Source of the DNA: Parvibaculum sp.
GTDB lineage: Bacteria > Pseudomonadota > Alphaproteobacteria > Parvibaculales > Parvibaculaceae
Direction of reading: 5' to 3'
Length of the DNA: 64,000 bases
Assembly (NCBI RefSeq): GCF_030694575.1
Contig: NZ_JAUYUS010000026.1
Span: forward strand, 1-64,000
Part shown: positions 18,397 to 28,455 of the stretch, piece by piece
Layout: each line of letters starts with the position of its first letter
Position numbering within the stretch: the first letter of the stretch is position 1
Notes under the pieces: model-generated
What the model saw: only the letters and a program-made list of their open reading frames with translations
Databases searched by the model: none
What the model was told of the DNA's origin: nothing
Made by a program: the position numbers and the translations under genes

Positions 18397-18843
18397 TCAG
18401 ACGTTGTAGCCTTCCGAAAGCTGCTGCTTGATCTCGCGCGGGGTGAGTTGGGTGTAATCCTTGTTCACCTCGCCGACGATCCGCTCCTTCGTCTCCGAGG
18501 CGATGACGGGCCGGAGGTTGCCGAGCATTTCGGGCGTCGCAACGACAATCAGCTGGTCGAAGGCATTGTCGCGCGTCTTCTGCTGCAGGATTTTCGATAT
18601 TTCGCGGGCAAAGTCGCGCTTCGCCTGCTGGTGCCAGTCGACCGGCGGCTCCAGCGCCGAGCGGCGGTTCCCGACGCTTTCGAAAGTGCGGCCGGGGCGT
18701 TCGGTGCCCTGCTCCCGCGTCGGCGGATTCGGCACGATCAGGTCGGGCATCGCGGCCACGGGGTCCTGATTGCGTTTCTCGCTGGTGAGAAAACGGCACT
18801 TCTCGCCATCCGTGACGACGATCCAGATACGCTTCGGCTGCAT
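18397..18843 (-). CDS. Host attachment family protein (bacterial release-factor-like fold)
   Basis: A 148-residue protein of the family annotated as host attachment protein, related to the bacterial archaeo-eukaryotic release-factor (baeRF) fold. The N-terminal MQPKRIWIVVTDGEKCRFL and the RTFESVGNRRSALEPPVDWH segment match the family as I recall it. FDQLIVVATPEMLGNLRPVI and the C-terminal DYTQLTPREIKQQL match it too. The ATG at 18843 has GGAGG 5 nt upstream; the frame stays open further but without family similarity. The family was named from a plant-attachment context. Its molecular role is not settled, and a ribosome-related role is possible. Confidence 0.8.
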   Translation of the reverse strand: MQPKRIWIVVTDGEKCRFLTSEKRNQDPVAAMPDLIVPNPPTREQGTERPGRTFESVGNRRSALEPPVDWHQQAKRDFAREISKILQQKTRDNAFDQLIVVATPEMLGNLRPVIASETKERIVGEVNKDYTQLTPREIKQQLSEGYNV

Positions 18844-18961
18844 TATATCCTCCGGTGCTCGGACGCCCCTTGGAAGATGGTAGGGCGAGCGGGGCCCGGC
18901 GTCACGGGACAGACTGTCACAACCGTCGAACGGGCTGAAAACCGCCATTGTCCCGCGAGGA

Positions 18962-20785
18962 TCAGCCTTCCTTCTTCTTCTCCAGCGGCGGCACGACGCG
19001 AATATGAAGCTCCTTGAGCTGCTTCGGCTCCACTTCAGACGGCGCCTGCATGAGCAGATCCTGCGCCTGCTGGTTCATCGGGAACATCGTCACCTCACGC
19101 AGGTTTTCGACGCCCGCGAGCAGCATCACCATCCGGTCGATGCCGGGTGCGAGCCCGCCATGCGGCGGCGCGCCATATTTGAAGGCATTCAGCATGCCAC
19201 CGAATTTCGTCTCGACCACCGACCTGTCATAGCCTGCGATCTCGAACGCCTTGTACATGACGTCCGGCTTGTGATTGCGGATGGCGCCTGAGGAAAGCTC
19301 GACACCGTTGCAGACGATGTCGTACTGGAAGGCCGTCATGCCCAGGATCTCGTCGGCGTCGTCCTTGTCGAGCGCAAGGAATTTGTCGAGCGGATAGTTC
19401 GGCATCGAGAACGGGTTATGCGAGAAGTCGATCTTCTTCTCGTCCTCATTCCATTCGAACATCGGGAAGTCGACGATCCAGCAGAACTTGAAGATGCCCT
19501 CCTCGATCAGCCCAAGCTCCGTGCCGACGCGGGTGCGTGCGAGGCCGGCGAAACTTGCCGTCTTGGCCGGCACGCCCGCGACAAAGAAAACCGCGTCGCC
19601 CGCCTTGAGGCCGAGCTGCGTGCGGATCGCGTCGGTGCGCTCGGGCCCGATATTCTTCGCGACGGGACCGGCACCTTCCAGCGCGCCTCCTTCCTCGCGA
19701 AAAAAGATATACCCGAGGCCCGGCTGTCCTTCACCCTGAGCCCATGAATTCATGCGGTCGCAGAAGGCGCGGTTGCCGCCGCCCGGCGCCGGGATCGCCC
19801 AGACCTCGACCTTGGAGTCCTTCTCGATGAGCCCCGCGAAAACCTTGAAGCCCGAACCACGGAAATGATCGGTCACACTCTCCATGACGATCGGGTTGCG
19901 CAGGTCAGGCTTGTCGGAGCCGTATTTGCGGATCGCTTCCGCGTAGGGAATGCGCGTGAACGGATAGGGCGAGACTTTCTTGCCCTCCGCGAACGTCTCG
20001 AACAGGCCGTGCAGCACGGGCTCGATGGCCCCGAAGACATCGTCCTGCGTCACGAAGCTCATCTCGACATCGAGTTGGTAGAATTCACCGGGCGAACGGT
20101 CGGCGCGCGCGTCCTCGTCGCGGAAACAGGGCGCGATCTGGAAATAGCGGTCGAAGCCCGCCACCATGATGAGCTGCTTGAACTGCTGCGGCGCCTGCGG
20201 CAGTGCATAGAACTTGCCGGGATGCATACGCGACGGCACCAGGAAGTCGCGCGCGCCTTCCGGGCTCGACGCGGTCAGGATCGGCGTCTGGAATTCGTTG
20301 AAGCCGGCTTCCGTCATGCGGCGGCGGATGTCCGCGACGATCTTCGAGCGAAGGAGAATATTCTTGTGCAGCGTCTCGCGGCGCAGGTCAAGAAAGCGGT
20401 AGGTGAGCCGGATGTCTTCCGGATAGTCAGGCTCGCCGAACACCGGCAGCGGCAGGTCCTGCGCTTCCGACAACACTTCCATCGAGGAAACCGCAATCTC
20501 GATATCCCCGGTCGGCAGGTTCGCATTTACCGTTTCGGCCGACCGGGCGACAACCTTGCCTTCGATCGCGACGACGTATTCGGCGCGGACCTTCTCCGCC
20601 AGTGCGAAGGCCTCCGCCCGGTCCGGGTCGAAGACGAGTTGGGTCAGCCCGTAATTGTCGCGCAGGTCGATGAAAAGGAGTCCGCCATGGTCACGTTTGC
20701 GGTGAACCCAGCCGGCGAGACGCACCGTCTCCCCCACATGCGACTTGCGAAGCTCGCCACTGGTGTGGCTGCGAAAACTGCTCAT
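18962..20785 (-). CDS. aspS: Aspartate--tRNA ligase
   Basis: Charges tRNA-Asp with aspartate in the cytoplasm. In bacteria of this type the enzyme is often non-discriminating and also acts on tRNA-Asn, which I cannot decide here. The 607-residue protein has the OB-fold anticodon domain ([20 protein letters not shown]), the class II motif 2 ([20 protein letters not shown]) and motif 3 ([16 protein letters not shown]). The bacterial GAD insertion lies between them. Length is normal for the bacterial form. It lies on the minus strand downstream of an unrecognised gene. Confidence 0.98.
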   Translation of the reverse strand: MSSFRSHTSGELRKSHVGETVRLAGWVHRKRDHGGLLFIDLRDNYGLTQLVFDPDRAEAFALAEKVRAEYVVAIEGKVVARSAETVNANLPTGDIEIAVSSMEVLSEAQDLPLPVFGEPDYPEDIRLTYRFLDLRRETLHKNILLRSKIVADIRRRMTEAGFNEFQTPILTASSPEGARDFLVPSRMHPGKFYALPQAPQQFKQLIMVAGFDRYFQIAPCFRDEDARADRSPGEFYQLDVEMSFVTQDDVFGAIEPVLHGLFETFAEGKKVSPYPFTRIPYAEAIRKYGSDKPDLRNPIVMESVTDHFRGSGFKVFAGLIEKDSKVEVWAIPAPGGGNRAFCDRMNSWAQGEGQPGLGYIFFREEGGALEGAGPVAKNIGPERTDAIRTQLGLKAGDAVFFVAGVPAKTASFAGLARTRVGTELGLIEEGIFKFCWIVDFPMFEWNEDEKKIDFSHNPFSMPNYPLDKFLALDKDDADEILGMTAFQYDIVCNGVELSSGAIRNHKPDVMYKAFEIAGYDRSVVETKFGGMLNAFKYGAPPHGGLAPGIDRMVMLLAGVENLREVTMFPMNQQAQDLLMQAPSEVEPKQLKELHIRVVPPLEKKKEG

Positions 20786-20854
20786 GTCATAAAGCCTTGA
20801 GATTCCAGCACGAATCGGCGCAGCGCAAATGAAATCGATACACCGCGACGACGC

Positions 20855-20885
20855 GAAAAGCGCATTTATTGGGGGGACTTGTCAA
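20855..20885 (-). promoter_or_regulatory. Candidate promoter of aspS
   Basis: On the minus strand TTGACA (20885-20880) is a perfect -35 hexamer about 95 bases upstream of the aspS start. The -10 region is poor (CTTTTC or CGCTTT), so the assignment rests mainly on the -35 box and position. Confidence 0.3.
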
Positions 20886-20915
20886 GCGTTGGCAGGATTT
20901 CCCGACAGCCCGGTG

Positions 20916-21464
20916 CTACGGACGCAGTTCGTCCCCCTGGCCGTGGCTTCCCGTTACCAGTTCAAGGATGGTGCGCTGGGCTCCTCCCCTGCCGAAACGG
21001 CGGGGCGGCGAGGCAGGCCAGATGGACGACGCGGCGAACAGCGTGGCGATATGCCGCCTGAGCTTGGACAGGTGGCGTGTCAGATCGACATTGTCGGGAA
21101 GCCAGGATTCACGAACAAATGTCAGCAGGATATCTATCCGGATCAGCACGTCCTGCGGCGTAAGGCTGTCGCTTTCGAAAGCGCGGCAAAAAAACGAGCG
21201 GGCGGCGACGGCAAGCGCGATGTCCAGATAGAGGTCGCCCTCATCCGAACAGGCATTCGACGCTGCGATAAGCAGGTCGGCCATCCGGGCGTCCCGCTCG
21301 ACTGACGTATGTGGAAAGGCTTCGAGCGCCGCCCAGGAAATTCGGCAGGCCAGCGGCGACTTCCACGACAACATGTCGAGTTCTTCCGCTGGCGTCCGCT
21401 TCATGACTTCATGGATCGCGCGAACGACGGTTTCGATAAGGGCTGCAGGGCCGCTTGCTAACAC
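20916..21464 (-). CDS. Hypothetical protein
   Basis: I do not recognise this protein. The frame encodes about 182 residues from a GTG at 21464 (VLASGPAALIETVVRAIHEV) and stays open to a TTG at 21497. An ATG at 21404 is also possible. It is rich in helices and lacks a signal peptide or membrane segment. The C-terminus is Arg/Gly-rich. It sits just left of an AT-rich interval holding an inverted repeat that could control it. The GC-rich codon positions and length suggest a real gene, but no family supports it. Confidence 0.45.
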   Translation of the reverse strand: MLASGPAALIETVVRAIHEVMKRTPAEELDMLSWKSPLACRISWAALEAFPHTSVERDARMADLLIAASNACSDEGDLYLDIALAVAARSFFCRAFESDSLTPQDVLIRIDILLTFVRESWLPDNVDLTRHLSKLRRHIATLFAASSIWPASPPRRFGRGGAQRTILELVTGSHGQGDELRP

Positions 21465-21773
21465 GAAACACCCGTAAAAGAGTTCGCCTGTATGCAAGAC
21501 AGATAAGATAAAATGACCCTTTCAAATTTTATCTTAAGTCTCGCTCCACAATTGACTTTTCAATTAGTTCACAATGGTAGCATTCAGCATTCACAGGTCG
21601 TGATAAATGTACGACCCCTACTCTATCTTCTTGGGAACTGCGACTCGTCTATTTTTATATGATTGGTATCAATATGACAACTAATAGAACAAACACTAAT
21701 CCCTTGAGTTTCTCCATGGGCCGTGTGCGCGGACGATTCGGACGCAGCGTGCGCATGAACACATTGCTCTGAA
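21465..21773. other. AT-rich intergenic region
   Basis: By my count, GC is 18 of 60 bases in 21501-21560 and 23 of 60 in 21601-21660, far below the surrounding genes. It separates the minus-strand hypothetical gene from the plus-strand XRE regulator and should contain both promoters. It holds an 11-bp inverted repeat (listed next) and a shorter one, AATTGA-CTTT-TCAATT, at 21550-21565. I see no gene in it. Confidence 0.55.
21504..21536. repeat. Perfect 11-bp inverted repeat upstream of the hypothetical gene
   Basis: TAAGATAAAAT (21504-21514) and ATTTTATCTTA (21526-21536) are exact reverse complements with an 11-base spacer. The centre-to-centre distance of 22 bases is two helical turns, as expected for a dimeric regulator binding one face. 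It lies 40 bases upstream of the GTG at 21464. Confidence 0.6.
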
Positions 21774-22010
21774 ATGCTGACAGCAGAACAGATCAAAGCC
21801 GCGCGCGCCCTTCTGAACTGGGGACAGCGCGAGCTTGCGGCAGCGACGGGCCTGTCTGTTCCGACCATCAAGCGCGTCGAGGCATCGCGCGGCGCCATCC
21901 GCTCGACCTACACCACCGTGCTGGCCATTCAGAATGCCTTCGAGGCGGAGGGCATTGAATTCATCAATGAAGGCGGCCTCGGCGTGAAAATAACGGCGCC
22001 CAAGGACTGA
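21774..22010 (+). CDS. XRE-family helix-turn-helix regulator
   Basis: A 78-residue protein made almost entirely of a Cro/C1-type [23 protein letters not shown], then [15 protein letters not shown] (about 2-37), carries the two HTH helices. [20 protein letters not shown] follows, a tail seen in many small chromosomal XRE regulators. It should bind DNA as a dimer. The inverted repeats in the AT-rich gap immediately upstream are candidate sites. No toxin gene is adjacent, so an antitoxin role is not indicated. Confidence 0.85.
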   Translation: MLTAEQIKAARALLNWGQRELAAATGLSVPTIKRVEASRGAIRSTYTTVLAIQNAFEAEGIEFINEGGLGVKITAPKD

Positions 22011-22078
22011 CGCCCGGCTCTATCTCCGGCCTTTCTACCCCCGCGACAGGCGCGGCCGGATCGGCTATAGAGCATTTC

Positions 22079-23233
22079 ATGGAAATCATTACGACGAATG
22101 AGGCCTTGAGGGCCGCCTGCGACCGGCTCTCCACGGCCGGTTTTGTCACGGTCGACACCGAATTCATGCGGGATTCGACCTTCTGGCCCGTGCTCTGCCT
22201 GATCCAGCTTGCCGGCCCCGGCGACGAGCTTATCGTCGATCCGCTTGCTCCCGATCTCGACCTCGCCCCTTTCTATGCGCTGATGAAGAACCGGAACGTC
22301 GTGAAGGTGTTTCACGCCGCCCGGCAGGACATCGAAATCTTCTGCCATGAGGGCAAGGCAATCCCGGATCCCCTGTTCGATACGCAGGTCGCGGCGATGG
22401 TCTGCGGCTTCGGGGATTCCGTCGGCTACGAAACGCTTGTCCGGAAACTCACCGGCGGCAGCGTCGACAAGTCGTCGCGCTTCACAGACTGGTCGCGGCG
22501 CCCCCTGTCCGAAAAGCAGCTTCAATACGCCATGGCGGACGTGACCTACCTCCGCACCATCTACGAGGTGCTGGCGAAGCGGCTGACGCAGACGAAGCGC
22601 GCCCATTGGGTGGCCGAGGAAATGGCAGTGCTGCAGGACCCCGAGACCTATGCGATGCGGCCGGAGAATGCCTGGAAGCGCGTCAAGGCGCGGTTCCGCG
22701 GCCAGCGCGGCCTCGCGGTGCTTGTCGAGGTGGCGGCGTGGCGCGAACGGCAGGCGCAGGAGCGCGACTTGCCGCGCTCGCGCGTGATGAAAGACGACGC
22801 GCTGGCGGAAATCGCGACGCAGATTCCGCGCTCAATCTCCGATCTCGACGGGCTTCGCGCCGTGCCGAAGGGCTTCTCGAACAGCCGTTCGGCGGCAAGC
22901 CTGATGGAAGCCGTCGAGCGCGGCCTCGCCATGAAGGAAGAGGACATCCCCGTCGTCGAAGGGCCGGAACCGCTGCCGCCGGGCATCGGGCCGCTGGTCG
23001 AACTCCTCAAGGTTCTCCTCAAGATCAAATGCGAGGAGCATGACGTGGCGCAGAAGCTCGTCGCCAATGTCGCCGACCTCGAACTCATCGCCGCCCATGC
23101 GGAGGCCGACGTGGCGGCGCTCAAGGGCTGGCGCCGCGAACTGTTCGGCGAGGAAGCGCTGAAGCTCAAGCGCGGCGAACTCGCCATCGGCGTCAAGGGC
23201 AAACGCATCGTGCTGATCGAGACGAAACGCTAG
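22079..23233 (+). CDS. rnd: Ribonuclease D
   Basis: A 3-prime to 5-prime exonuclease of the DEDD family acting on tRNA precursors and other structured RNAs. The 384 residues contain the three exonuclease motifs: DTEFM near 25 (Exo I), [13 protein letters not shown] near 79-91 (Exo II), and YAMADVTYL near 157 (Exo III, DEDDy type). An HRDC domain (about 200-280) follows, with [20 protein letters not shown] and [16 protein letters not shown]. It lies close to aspS and ppx/ppk. The ribosome site is weak. Confidence 0.96.
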   Translation: MEIITTNEALRAACDRLSTAGFVTVDTEFMRDSTFWPVLCLIQLAGPGDELIVDPLAPDLDLAPFYALMKNRNVVKVFHAARQDIEIFCHEGKAIPDPLFDTQVAAMVCGFGDSVGYETLVRKLTGGSVDKSSRFTDWSRRPLSEKQLQYAMADVTYLRTIYEVLAKRLTQTKRAHWVAEEMAVLQDPETYAMRPENAWKRVKARFRGQRGLAVLVEVAAWRERQAQERDLPRSRVMKDDALAEIATQIPRSISDLDGLRAVPKGFSNSRSAASLMEAVERGLAMKEEDIPVVEGPEPLPPGIGPLVELLKVLLKIKCEEHDVAQKLVANVADLELIAAHAEADVAALKGWRRELFGEEALKLKRGELAIGVKGKRIVLIETKR

Positions 23234-23250
23234 GGTCCGCCTTCCACCCG

Positions 23251-23721
23251 TTACATATGCCGGGCGATGGCCCCGTGCTCCGCTTCGCCCATCAGCCGCG
23301 CGAAATCCGCGCCGCTCATATGCACCAGCGTCTTGTGGTCGCCCGCCTCGAAATAGATTTCAGGCTGCGTGGCAACGGCATCGTCGTAGCAGACCTTCAT
23401 GCCATAGGGCTCGCCGAGCGGCGGCAGCGCGCCCGCGTCGCAATCGCGGAAGCAGCTTTCGATCTCGGCTTCCGTCGCAAGGCCGATGCGCTCGTCCAGC
23501 ATGTGCGACAGCCGCGCCAGATCGAGCTTGCAGGTGCTCGGGATCACCGCGATCCGGTAGCCGCCGTCGCCCTTGACGAGGACGGCCTTGGCGAGCCTGT
23601 CGCCCGGCACGTGGACCCGCTCGGCGATGCGGCTCGTCGTCACCTCACGTGGATGCCTGACCTCTTCGTAATCGATGCCGTTGTCGCGCAGATAAGTGAA
23701 GAGCTTGATCGACATTCCCAT
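23251..23721 (-). CDS. YbaK/EbsC-family aminoacyl-tRNA deacylase-like protein
   Basis: A 156-residue protein of the YbaK/ProX fold, whose characterised members hydrolyse mischarged tRNAs such as Cys-tRNA-Pro. Family marks are VRHPREVTTSRIAERVHVPG, the KAVLVKGDGGYRIAVIPSTC segment containing the candidate catalytic lysine, and the Gly-Pro-rich ALPPLGEPYGMKV loop. I chose the ATG at 23721, preceded by GGAGGAG; the frame is open to 23811. It is free-standing, not fused to a prolyl-tRNA synthetase. Specificity cannot be assigned. Confidence 0.85.
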   Translation of the reverse strand: MGMSIKLFTYLRDNGIDYEEVRHPREVTTSRIAERVHVPGDRLAKAVLVKGDGGYRIAVIPSTCKLDLARLSHMLDERIGLATEAEIESCFRDCDAGALPPLGEPYGMKVCYDDAVATQPEIYFEAGDHKTLVHMSGADFARLMGEAEHGAIARHM

Positions 23722-23871
23722 GATCGTCTCCTCCGGCTGGCCGGACGACGGTTCCTGTTGAGAAGGCCGCGCAAATCCTGCCGCGCCTTCAGCGTCCGGC
23801 GATGGGCTCACGTCACGTGAAAATAATAGGACAGAAGGATATTCCCGGCCAGCGGAACCGGGTGGAATATC

Positions 23872-25368
23872 CTACCTCCCCACCCGGATATCGCCTTTCC
23901 GGCCGAGCGCGCGGGCGAGCGCGGCGAGGCGCTTCAGGACGATTTCGCCTACCAGTGCCTCATATTTTTTCGGCACGACAAGCGTGACGGTATTCTTGCC
24001 GATCTCGAAGCGGGTTTTGGGGAGCATGCCGAGCGTCGCGCCGGAAAGCGTGAAGGCAAGCCTGAGCGCGAGGCCCAGCACCAGCGCGCGTTCGTGTTCG
24101 CGCTCGGTGATGATGCCGGAAAGATTGCCGAGCAGTTCCGGCTCGCCTTTTCCCTCGTGCCGGTGATATCCGACGCGCGCCAGGAAGAGGCGGCCGGCAT
24201 GATCGACACCTGAAAAAGGCGCCAGCAATATCTGCGTCATCGCGTGATGCGCACGATAGTCGGGATGCACATACCAGCCGATGTCCGCCAGAATGCAGGC
24301 CGCGTGACGCAGCCGCGCTTCCGCCGGCGTCTCGCCAAGCACATCCTCCGCGAAAAGTGGCGCCGTCCATTTGTTGAACTCGTTGCCATGCTGCGGAAAG
24401 CGCGCGAGCCGCCCGGCGAGATCGCGGCAACCGGCGATCAGCGGGTCCTTCGCCTGTTCCTTCTTGTCGAGCCGGTCGAACAGAATGCCTTCACGAAGGC
24501 CGTAAGCGGAGATTACGACCTCCTTCGCCTTCAGGGCGGAGATGAGCTTGTCGAGCACAAGCGCGCCGAACGGAAGCGCCTCGACGCGGCGCTCCGACAC
24601 ATCGGGGATCTGGGCCAGCGTTTTGGGGCCGAGCTTCTCGATCACCTTCGAGATGTCGGCGGCGTCGCGGGCGGGGATCACATACTGATGGAGAACGTGG
24701 ATCGGGTAGTTGCGCTGTGCCATGTGGATGCGCGCGAGGTTTCGCCAGACGCCGCCGACGGCGTAGAAGCGGCGGCCCTGGAACTCCTTCAGCCATTCCT
24801 GCTCACCAAGCGCCCGGTCGACCACGGCTTCGGCTTCGGCGAGGCTGCCATGCGCGAGGTCGATCAGGCGCAGGGGCCCGAGGGGGAGCGTCGCACCGGG
24901 GCCGGGTTTGCCGCCCGAAACGGGCACCAGTTCGAGGCTGCCGCCGCCCAGGTCGCCGACAAGGCCTTCCGCCTCCGGTATGCCGGAGAGAACGCCCTGC
25001 GCGGAAAGCCTCGCCTCGTCCACGCCCGACAGAAGCTCAATGTTGAAACCGCATATCTTTTCGGCGCGGGCGAGGAAATCGGGTCCATCTTCCGCATCGC
25101 GCACCGCGGCCGTCGCCGCGACCACGAGGTGCGGCACGCCGATCTGTTCGCGCAGCGCCATGAAGCGGCGCAGCGCGTCCAGCGCGCGGTCGATGCCCTT
25201 CGGGTCGAGCCGGCCGGTCGAGGCGAGCGTCCGGCCGAGACCGGCCATCACCTTTTCGTTGAAGACAAGGACGGGGTTCCGCTCGGCGCCCGCATAGACG
25301 ACGAGGCGCACGGAATTCGAGCCGAGATCGACAATCCCGAACCTGCTACCCGGCTTTCCGCGGCTCAC
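23872..25368 (-). CDS. ppx: Exopolyphosphatase (Ppx/GppA family)
   Basis: Removes terminal phosphates from inorganic polyphosphate; family members can also act on pppGpp. The 498 residues hold the actin-like ATPase fold: GIVDLGSNSVRLVVY (11-25), the glycine motif VGDLGGGSLELVPVSGG near 140-155, and a C-terminal HD-like helical domain. The gene lies 33 nt downstream of ppk on the same strand. The opposing kinase and phosphatase of polyphosphate metabolism are therefore likely co-transcribed. Confidence 0.94.
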   Translation of the reverse strand: MSRGKPGSRFGIVDLGSNSVRLVVYAGAERNPVLVFNEKVMAGLGRTLASTGRLDPKGIDRALDALRRFMALREQIGVPHLVVAATAAVRDAEDGPDFLARAEKICGFNIELLSGVDEARLSAQGVLSGIPEAEGLVGDLGGGSLELVPVSGGKPGPGATLPLGPLRLIDLAHGSLAEAEAVVDRALGEQEWLKEFQGRRFYAVGGVWRNLARIHMAQRNYPIHVLHQYVIPARDAADISKVIEKLGPKTLAQIPDVSERRVEALPFGALVLDKLISALKAKEVVISAYGLREGILFDRLDKKEQAKDPLIAGCRDLAGRLARFPQHGNEFNKWTAPLFAEDVLGETPAEARLRHAACILADIGWYVHPDYRAHHAMTQILLAPFSGVDHAGRLFLARVGYHRHEGKGEPELLGNLSGIITEREHERALVLGLALRLAFTLSGATLGMLPKTRFEIGKNTVTLVVPKKYEALVGEIVLKRLAALARALGRKGDIRVGR

Positions 25369-25401
25369 AGCATCTCCTCCGCCGTTTGCCGCAAGCTATC
25401 C

Positions 25402-27618
25402 TTACGCAGACTTGATGTCGAACTTGGGTGGAAGGTTTTTCTTGAGGGAGGTACCACGCCCGGAAAGGCTCGCATTGTTCATGAAATATTTGTGCGCGTT
25501 GAAAGGCTCTTCCCCTTCGCGCACGGCGATTCGCCGATATGACCCATCCGGCTGGAGTTCGTAACTCTGCTGGTTGTCCTTCAGATTGGCAACCATGATC
25601 TGATCGAGGACCTGATCGTGAACCGTCGGGTTCAGGATAGGCACCAGTATCTCAACGCGGCGGTCGAGGTTGCGGGGCATCCAGTCGGCGGACGCGATAT
25701 AGACCTTCGCCTGGTCGTTCGGCAGTCCGTGCCCATTGCCGAAGCAGACGATTCGCGAATGTTCGAGGAAGCGTCCGATAATGCTCTTTACACGAATATT
25801 TTCAGACAGCCCCGGCACGCCCGGCCGCAGGCAGCAGATGCCGCGCACGACCAGTTCGATGTGAACGCCGGCCTGGCTCGCCTTGTAGAGCGTGTCGATG
25901 ATCTGCGCGTCGACCAGCGAGTTGAGTTTTGCCCATATTGACGCGGGCCGGCCCGCTTTTGCGTGCGCGATCTCGGCCTCGATGTCGGACAGCAGGCGCG
26001 AACGCATATTGAGCGGCGACACGGCAAGAAGTTCGAGGTCCTTCGGCTCGGCATAGCCGGTAATGTAGTTGAAGACCTGATAGGCGTCGTGCGCGAGGCG
26101 CGGGTCGCAGGTGAACATCGAGCAGTCGGTGTAGATTTTCGCCGTCACCGCATGATAATTGCCGGTGCCGAAATGCACATAGGAGCGCAGCGCGCCGTTT
26201 TCGCGCCGCACGACCAGCGAAATCTTCGCGTGGGTCTTCAGTTCGATGAAACCGAACACCACCTGAACGCCCGCCCGTTCGAGGTTTCGGGCCCAGACGA
26301 TGTTGGCCGCCTCGTCGAAACGGGCCTTCAGCTCCACCAGCGCCGTCACCGACTTGCCGGCCTCCGCCGCCTCGATCAGCGCCTGCACGATGGGGCTGTC
26401 CTTCGAGGTTCGGTAAAGCGTCTGCTTGATCGCCACCACATCCGGATCCGCTGCCGCCTGGCGGATGAACTGCACCACCACGTCGAACGACTCGTAAGGA
26501 TGATGGACGATGATGTCCTTGGAGCGGATCGCCGCGAAGCAGTCGCCGCCATGGTCGCGGATGCGTTCGGGGAAGCGCGCGTTGTAGGGCGTGAATTTCA
26601 GGTCCGGCCGGTCGTCGACGATGAGCTGGCTCGTCTGCGCGAGACCGAGCAGGCCCTGCACCGAAACGAGTTCGCGCTCCGTCACGCCCAGCTCATGCAC
26701 GACAAACTGGCGCAGCGAATCCGGCGTGCGCGCCTCGATCTTCAGCCGGATGACGCTGCCGCGGCGGCGGCGCTTCAGCGCGCTCTCGAAAAAGCGCACA
26801 AGGTCTTCGGCTTCTTCCTCGATTTCGATATCGCTGTCGCGCAGCAGCCGGAAAGCGCCCTGCCCGATCACCTTGTAGCCGGGGAAGAGGCGGTCGAGGA
26901 ACAGTCCGATCATGTTTTCCAGGCTGATGAAGCGGATGCCCGCTTCCTTGTCGCTCGCCGGCAGCCGGATGAAGCGCTCGACCTGCGTCGGAACGGGCAG
27001 CAGCGCGTCCATCAGCTTGCCGTCCGAAACGCGGCGCAACTGCAGGGCCAGTGCAAAACCGAGATTGGGAATGAACGGGAAGGGATGCGCCGGGTCGATC
27101 GCGAGCGGCGTCAGCACCGGAAAGACCTGTTCCAGAAAGCGCGTCTCCAGCCAGGCGAACTCGTCCTTCGTGACCTCGTCCGGTTCCAGCACGAAGATGC
27201 CGGCCTCGCGCATTTCAACGCACAGCGCCACCCACTGGCGTTGCTGCTCGCCCATCAGTTCGTTCGCCATCTCGTTCACGAGATCGAGTTGCTGAGCCGG
27301 AGTACATCCGTCCTGGCTCAGCGTCGTCACGCCCGCGCTTACCTGTCCCCGAAGACCGGCGACGCGGACCATGTAGAATTCGTCGAGGTTCGATGCCGAG
27401 ATCGACAGGAACCGGAGCCGCTCAAGGAGCGGGTGATTGGTGTTCTGCGCCTCTTCCAGCACGCGCCGGTTGAAGGCAAGCCACGATGCCTCGCGGTTGA
27501 TGAAGCGGTCGGGACTGTTCGCGCCGATCAGCGGTCCGCCCGCCGGCAGCGACAAAGGTTCCTGCGCGGCCTCAGCGGCGACGGGTTCGGCGGCCTGGCT
27601 TTTCGGGGCGGTGGTCAT
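25402..27618 (-). CDS. ppk1: Polyphosphate kinase 1
   Basis: Reversibly transfers the terminal phosphate of ATP to growing polyphosphate through a phosphohistidine. At 738 residues it is full length. Visible motifs are [19 protein letters not shown] (N domain), [16 protein letters not shown], the [15 protein letters not shown] linker, [25 protein letters not shown] with a family histidine, and [20 protein letters not shown] near the C-terminus. I looked upstream for a Pho box and did not see one. It follows hdaA on the minus strand after 152 bases that may hold its own promoter. Confidence 0.97.
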   Translation of the reverse strand: MTTAPKSQAAEPVAAEAAQEPLSLPAGGPLIGANSPDRFINREASWLAFNRRVLEEAQNTNHPLLERLRFLSISASNLDEFYMVRVAGLRGQVSAGVTTLSQDGCTPAQQLDLVNEMANELMGEQQRQWVALCVEMREAGIFVLEPDEVTKDEFAWLETRFLEQVFPVLTPLAIDPAHPFPFIPNLGFALALQLRRVSDGKLMDALLPVPTQVERFIRLPASDKEAGIRFISLENMIGLFLDRLFPGYKVIGQGAFRLLRDSDIEIEEEAEDLVRFFESALKRRRRGSVIRLKIEARTPDSLRQFVVHELGVTERELVSVQGLLGLAQTSQLIVDDRPDLKFTPYNARFPERIRDHGGDCFAAIRSKDIIVHHPYESFDVVVQFIRQAAADPDVVAIKQTLYRTSKDSPIVQALIEAAEAGKSVTALVELKARFDEAANIVWARNLERAGVQVVFGFIELKTHAKISLVVRRENGALRSYVHFGTGNYHAVTAKIYTDCSMFTCDPRLAHDAYQVFNYITGYAEPKDLELLAVSPLNMRSRLLSDIEAEIAHAKAGRPASIWAKLNSLVDAQIIDTLYKASQAGVHIELVVRGICCLRPGVPGLSENIRVKSIIGRFLEHSRIVCFGNGHGLPNDQAKVYIASADWMPRNLDRRVEILVPILNPTVHDQVLDQIMVANLKDNQQSYELQPDGSYRRIAVREGEEPFNAHKYFMNNASLSGRGTSLKKNLPPKFDIKSA

Positions 27619-27770
27619 GAGATCACTTCTGCAAGAAACGGAATAAGCCTCTGCTATCGCTCAAGTTTACGTCAAACATGTGACCGAGTCATGACTGGCG
27701 TGCCCGTCTCGGGACGATGCGACGCCGATTTTGCCACGGGGCGCTCCTTCCCAAGAGTCGTCCTGCGCCG

Positions 27771-28451
27771 TCAGAACGTCATCTCGCCCTGCGCGCCGAG
27801 GATTTCGGCGGCAAGGGGCACGGTGATGGGGCGCTTGCCCGACAGCGAGGCGCGGTCGAGTTCGGCCACGGCGTCGCGCGCGGCCTTCACCGACCGCTCG
27901 ATACGCGCCGCAAGCCACGCGATCACGGCGGGCGCTACACGAAGCTGGCGGTCATCGAACAGCTTCACGAGGATCCCCGCCAGCAGCGCGTCGTCGGGCG
28001 GCCCCAGTTCCGCCTGAGGCACCGCGCGCAGCCGCGAGGCAAGGTCTGGCAGCGTCAGCGGCAGCCGGGCGAGCGGCACGCGCGCGGTGATGAGGAGGAA
28101 GGCTTTCTCCTCCCGCACCAGATTGACGAGATGGAAAAGCGCGCGCTCGGCCTCCCCGTCCGGCGCTGCGAGGTCTTCGAGGATGATCGCTCGCGCCGCC
28201 ACCAGCGCCGGAACATCCGCCCGCGCCAGCGCTTCGGGCGCCAGCGACACAGCGCCGGCCGCCTTGCGCCAGACTTCGGCGAGATGCGTCTTGCCGCTTC
28301 CCTCCGGCCCCGACAATGCGACCACGCGGTCCGGCCAGTCGGGCCAGGCGTCGATCAGCGCCACCGCCGCTTCGTTCGGCGGCGCGACAAGGAAGTCCTC
28401 ACGGCCGAAAGCCGGACGGTGTCCGAGTTCGAAAGCGAGCTGGCGCGGCAT
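27771..28451 (-). CDS. hdaA: DnaA regulatory inactivator HdaA
   Basis: An AAA+ DnaA-related protein that, with the beta clamp, stimulates ATP hydrolysis on DnaA to prevent re-initiation of replication. The 226-residue protein begins MPRQLAFELG, with the QLAFEL segment matching the clamp-binding motif position. It has a Walker A GPEGSGKTH (48-56) and Walker B IILEDL (89-94), plus a C-terminal lid with EILGAQGEM. It lacks the DNA-binding domain of DnaA. It follows the PerM-type gene by 4 nt, an arrangement I recall from other Alphaproteobacteria. Confidence 0.9.
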   Translation of the reverse strand: MPRQLAFELGHRPAFGREDFLVAPPNEAAVALIDAWPDWPDRVVALSGPEGSGKTHLAEVWRKAAGAVSLAPEALARADVPALVAARAIILEDLAAPDGEAERALFHLVNLVREEKAFLLITARVPLARLPLTLPDLASRLRAVPQAELGPPDDALLAGILVKLFDDRQLRVAPAVIAWLAARIERSVKAARDAVAELDRASLSGKRPITVPLAAEILGAQGEMTF

Positions 28452-28455
28452 TTCT

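Noticed and set aside
25963-28017. A long plus-strand open frame (over 680 codons) opposite ppk and hdaA.
   Set aside because: It is a shadow of two well-supported minus-strand genes and has no domain pattern of its own.
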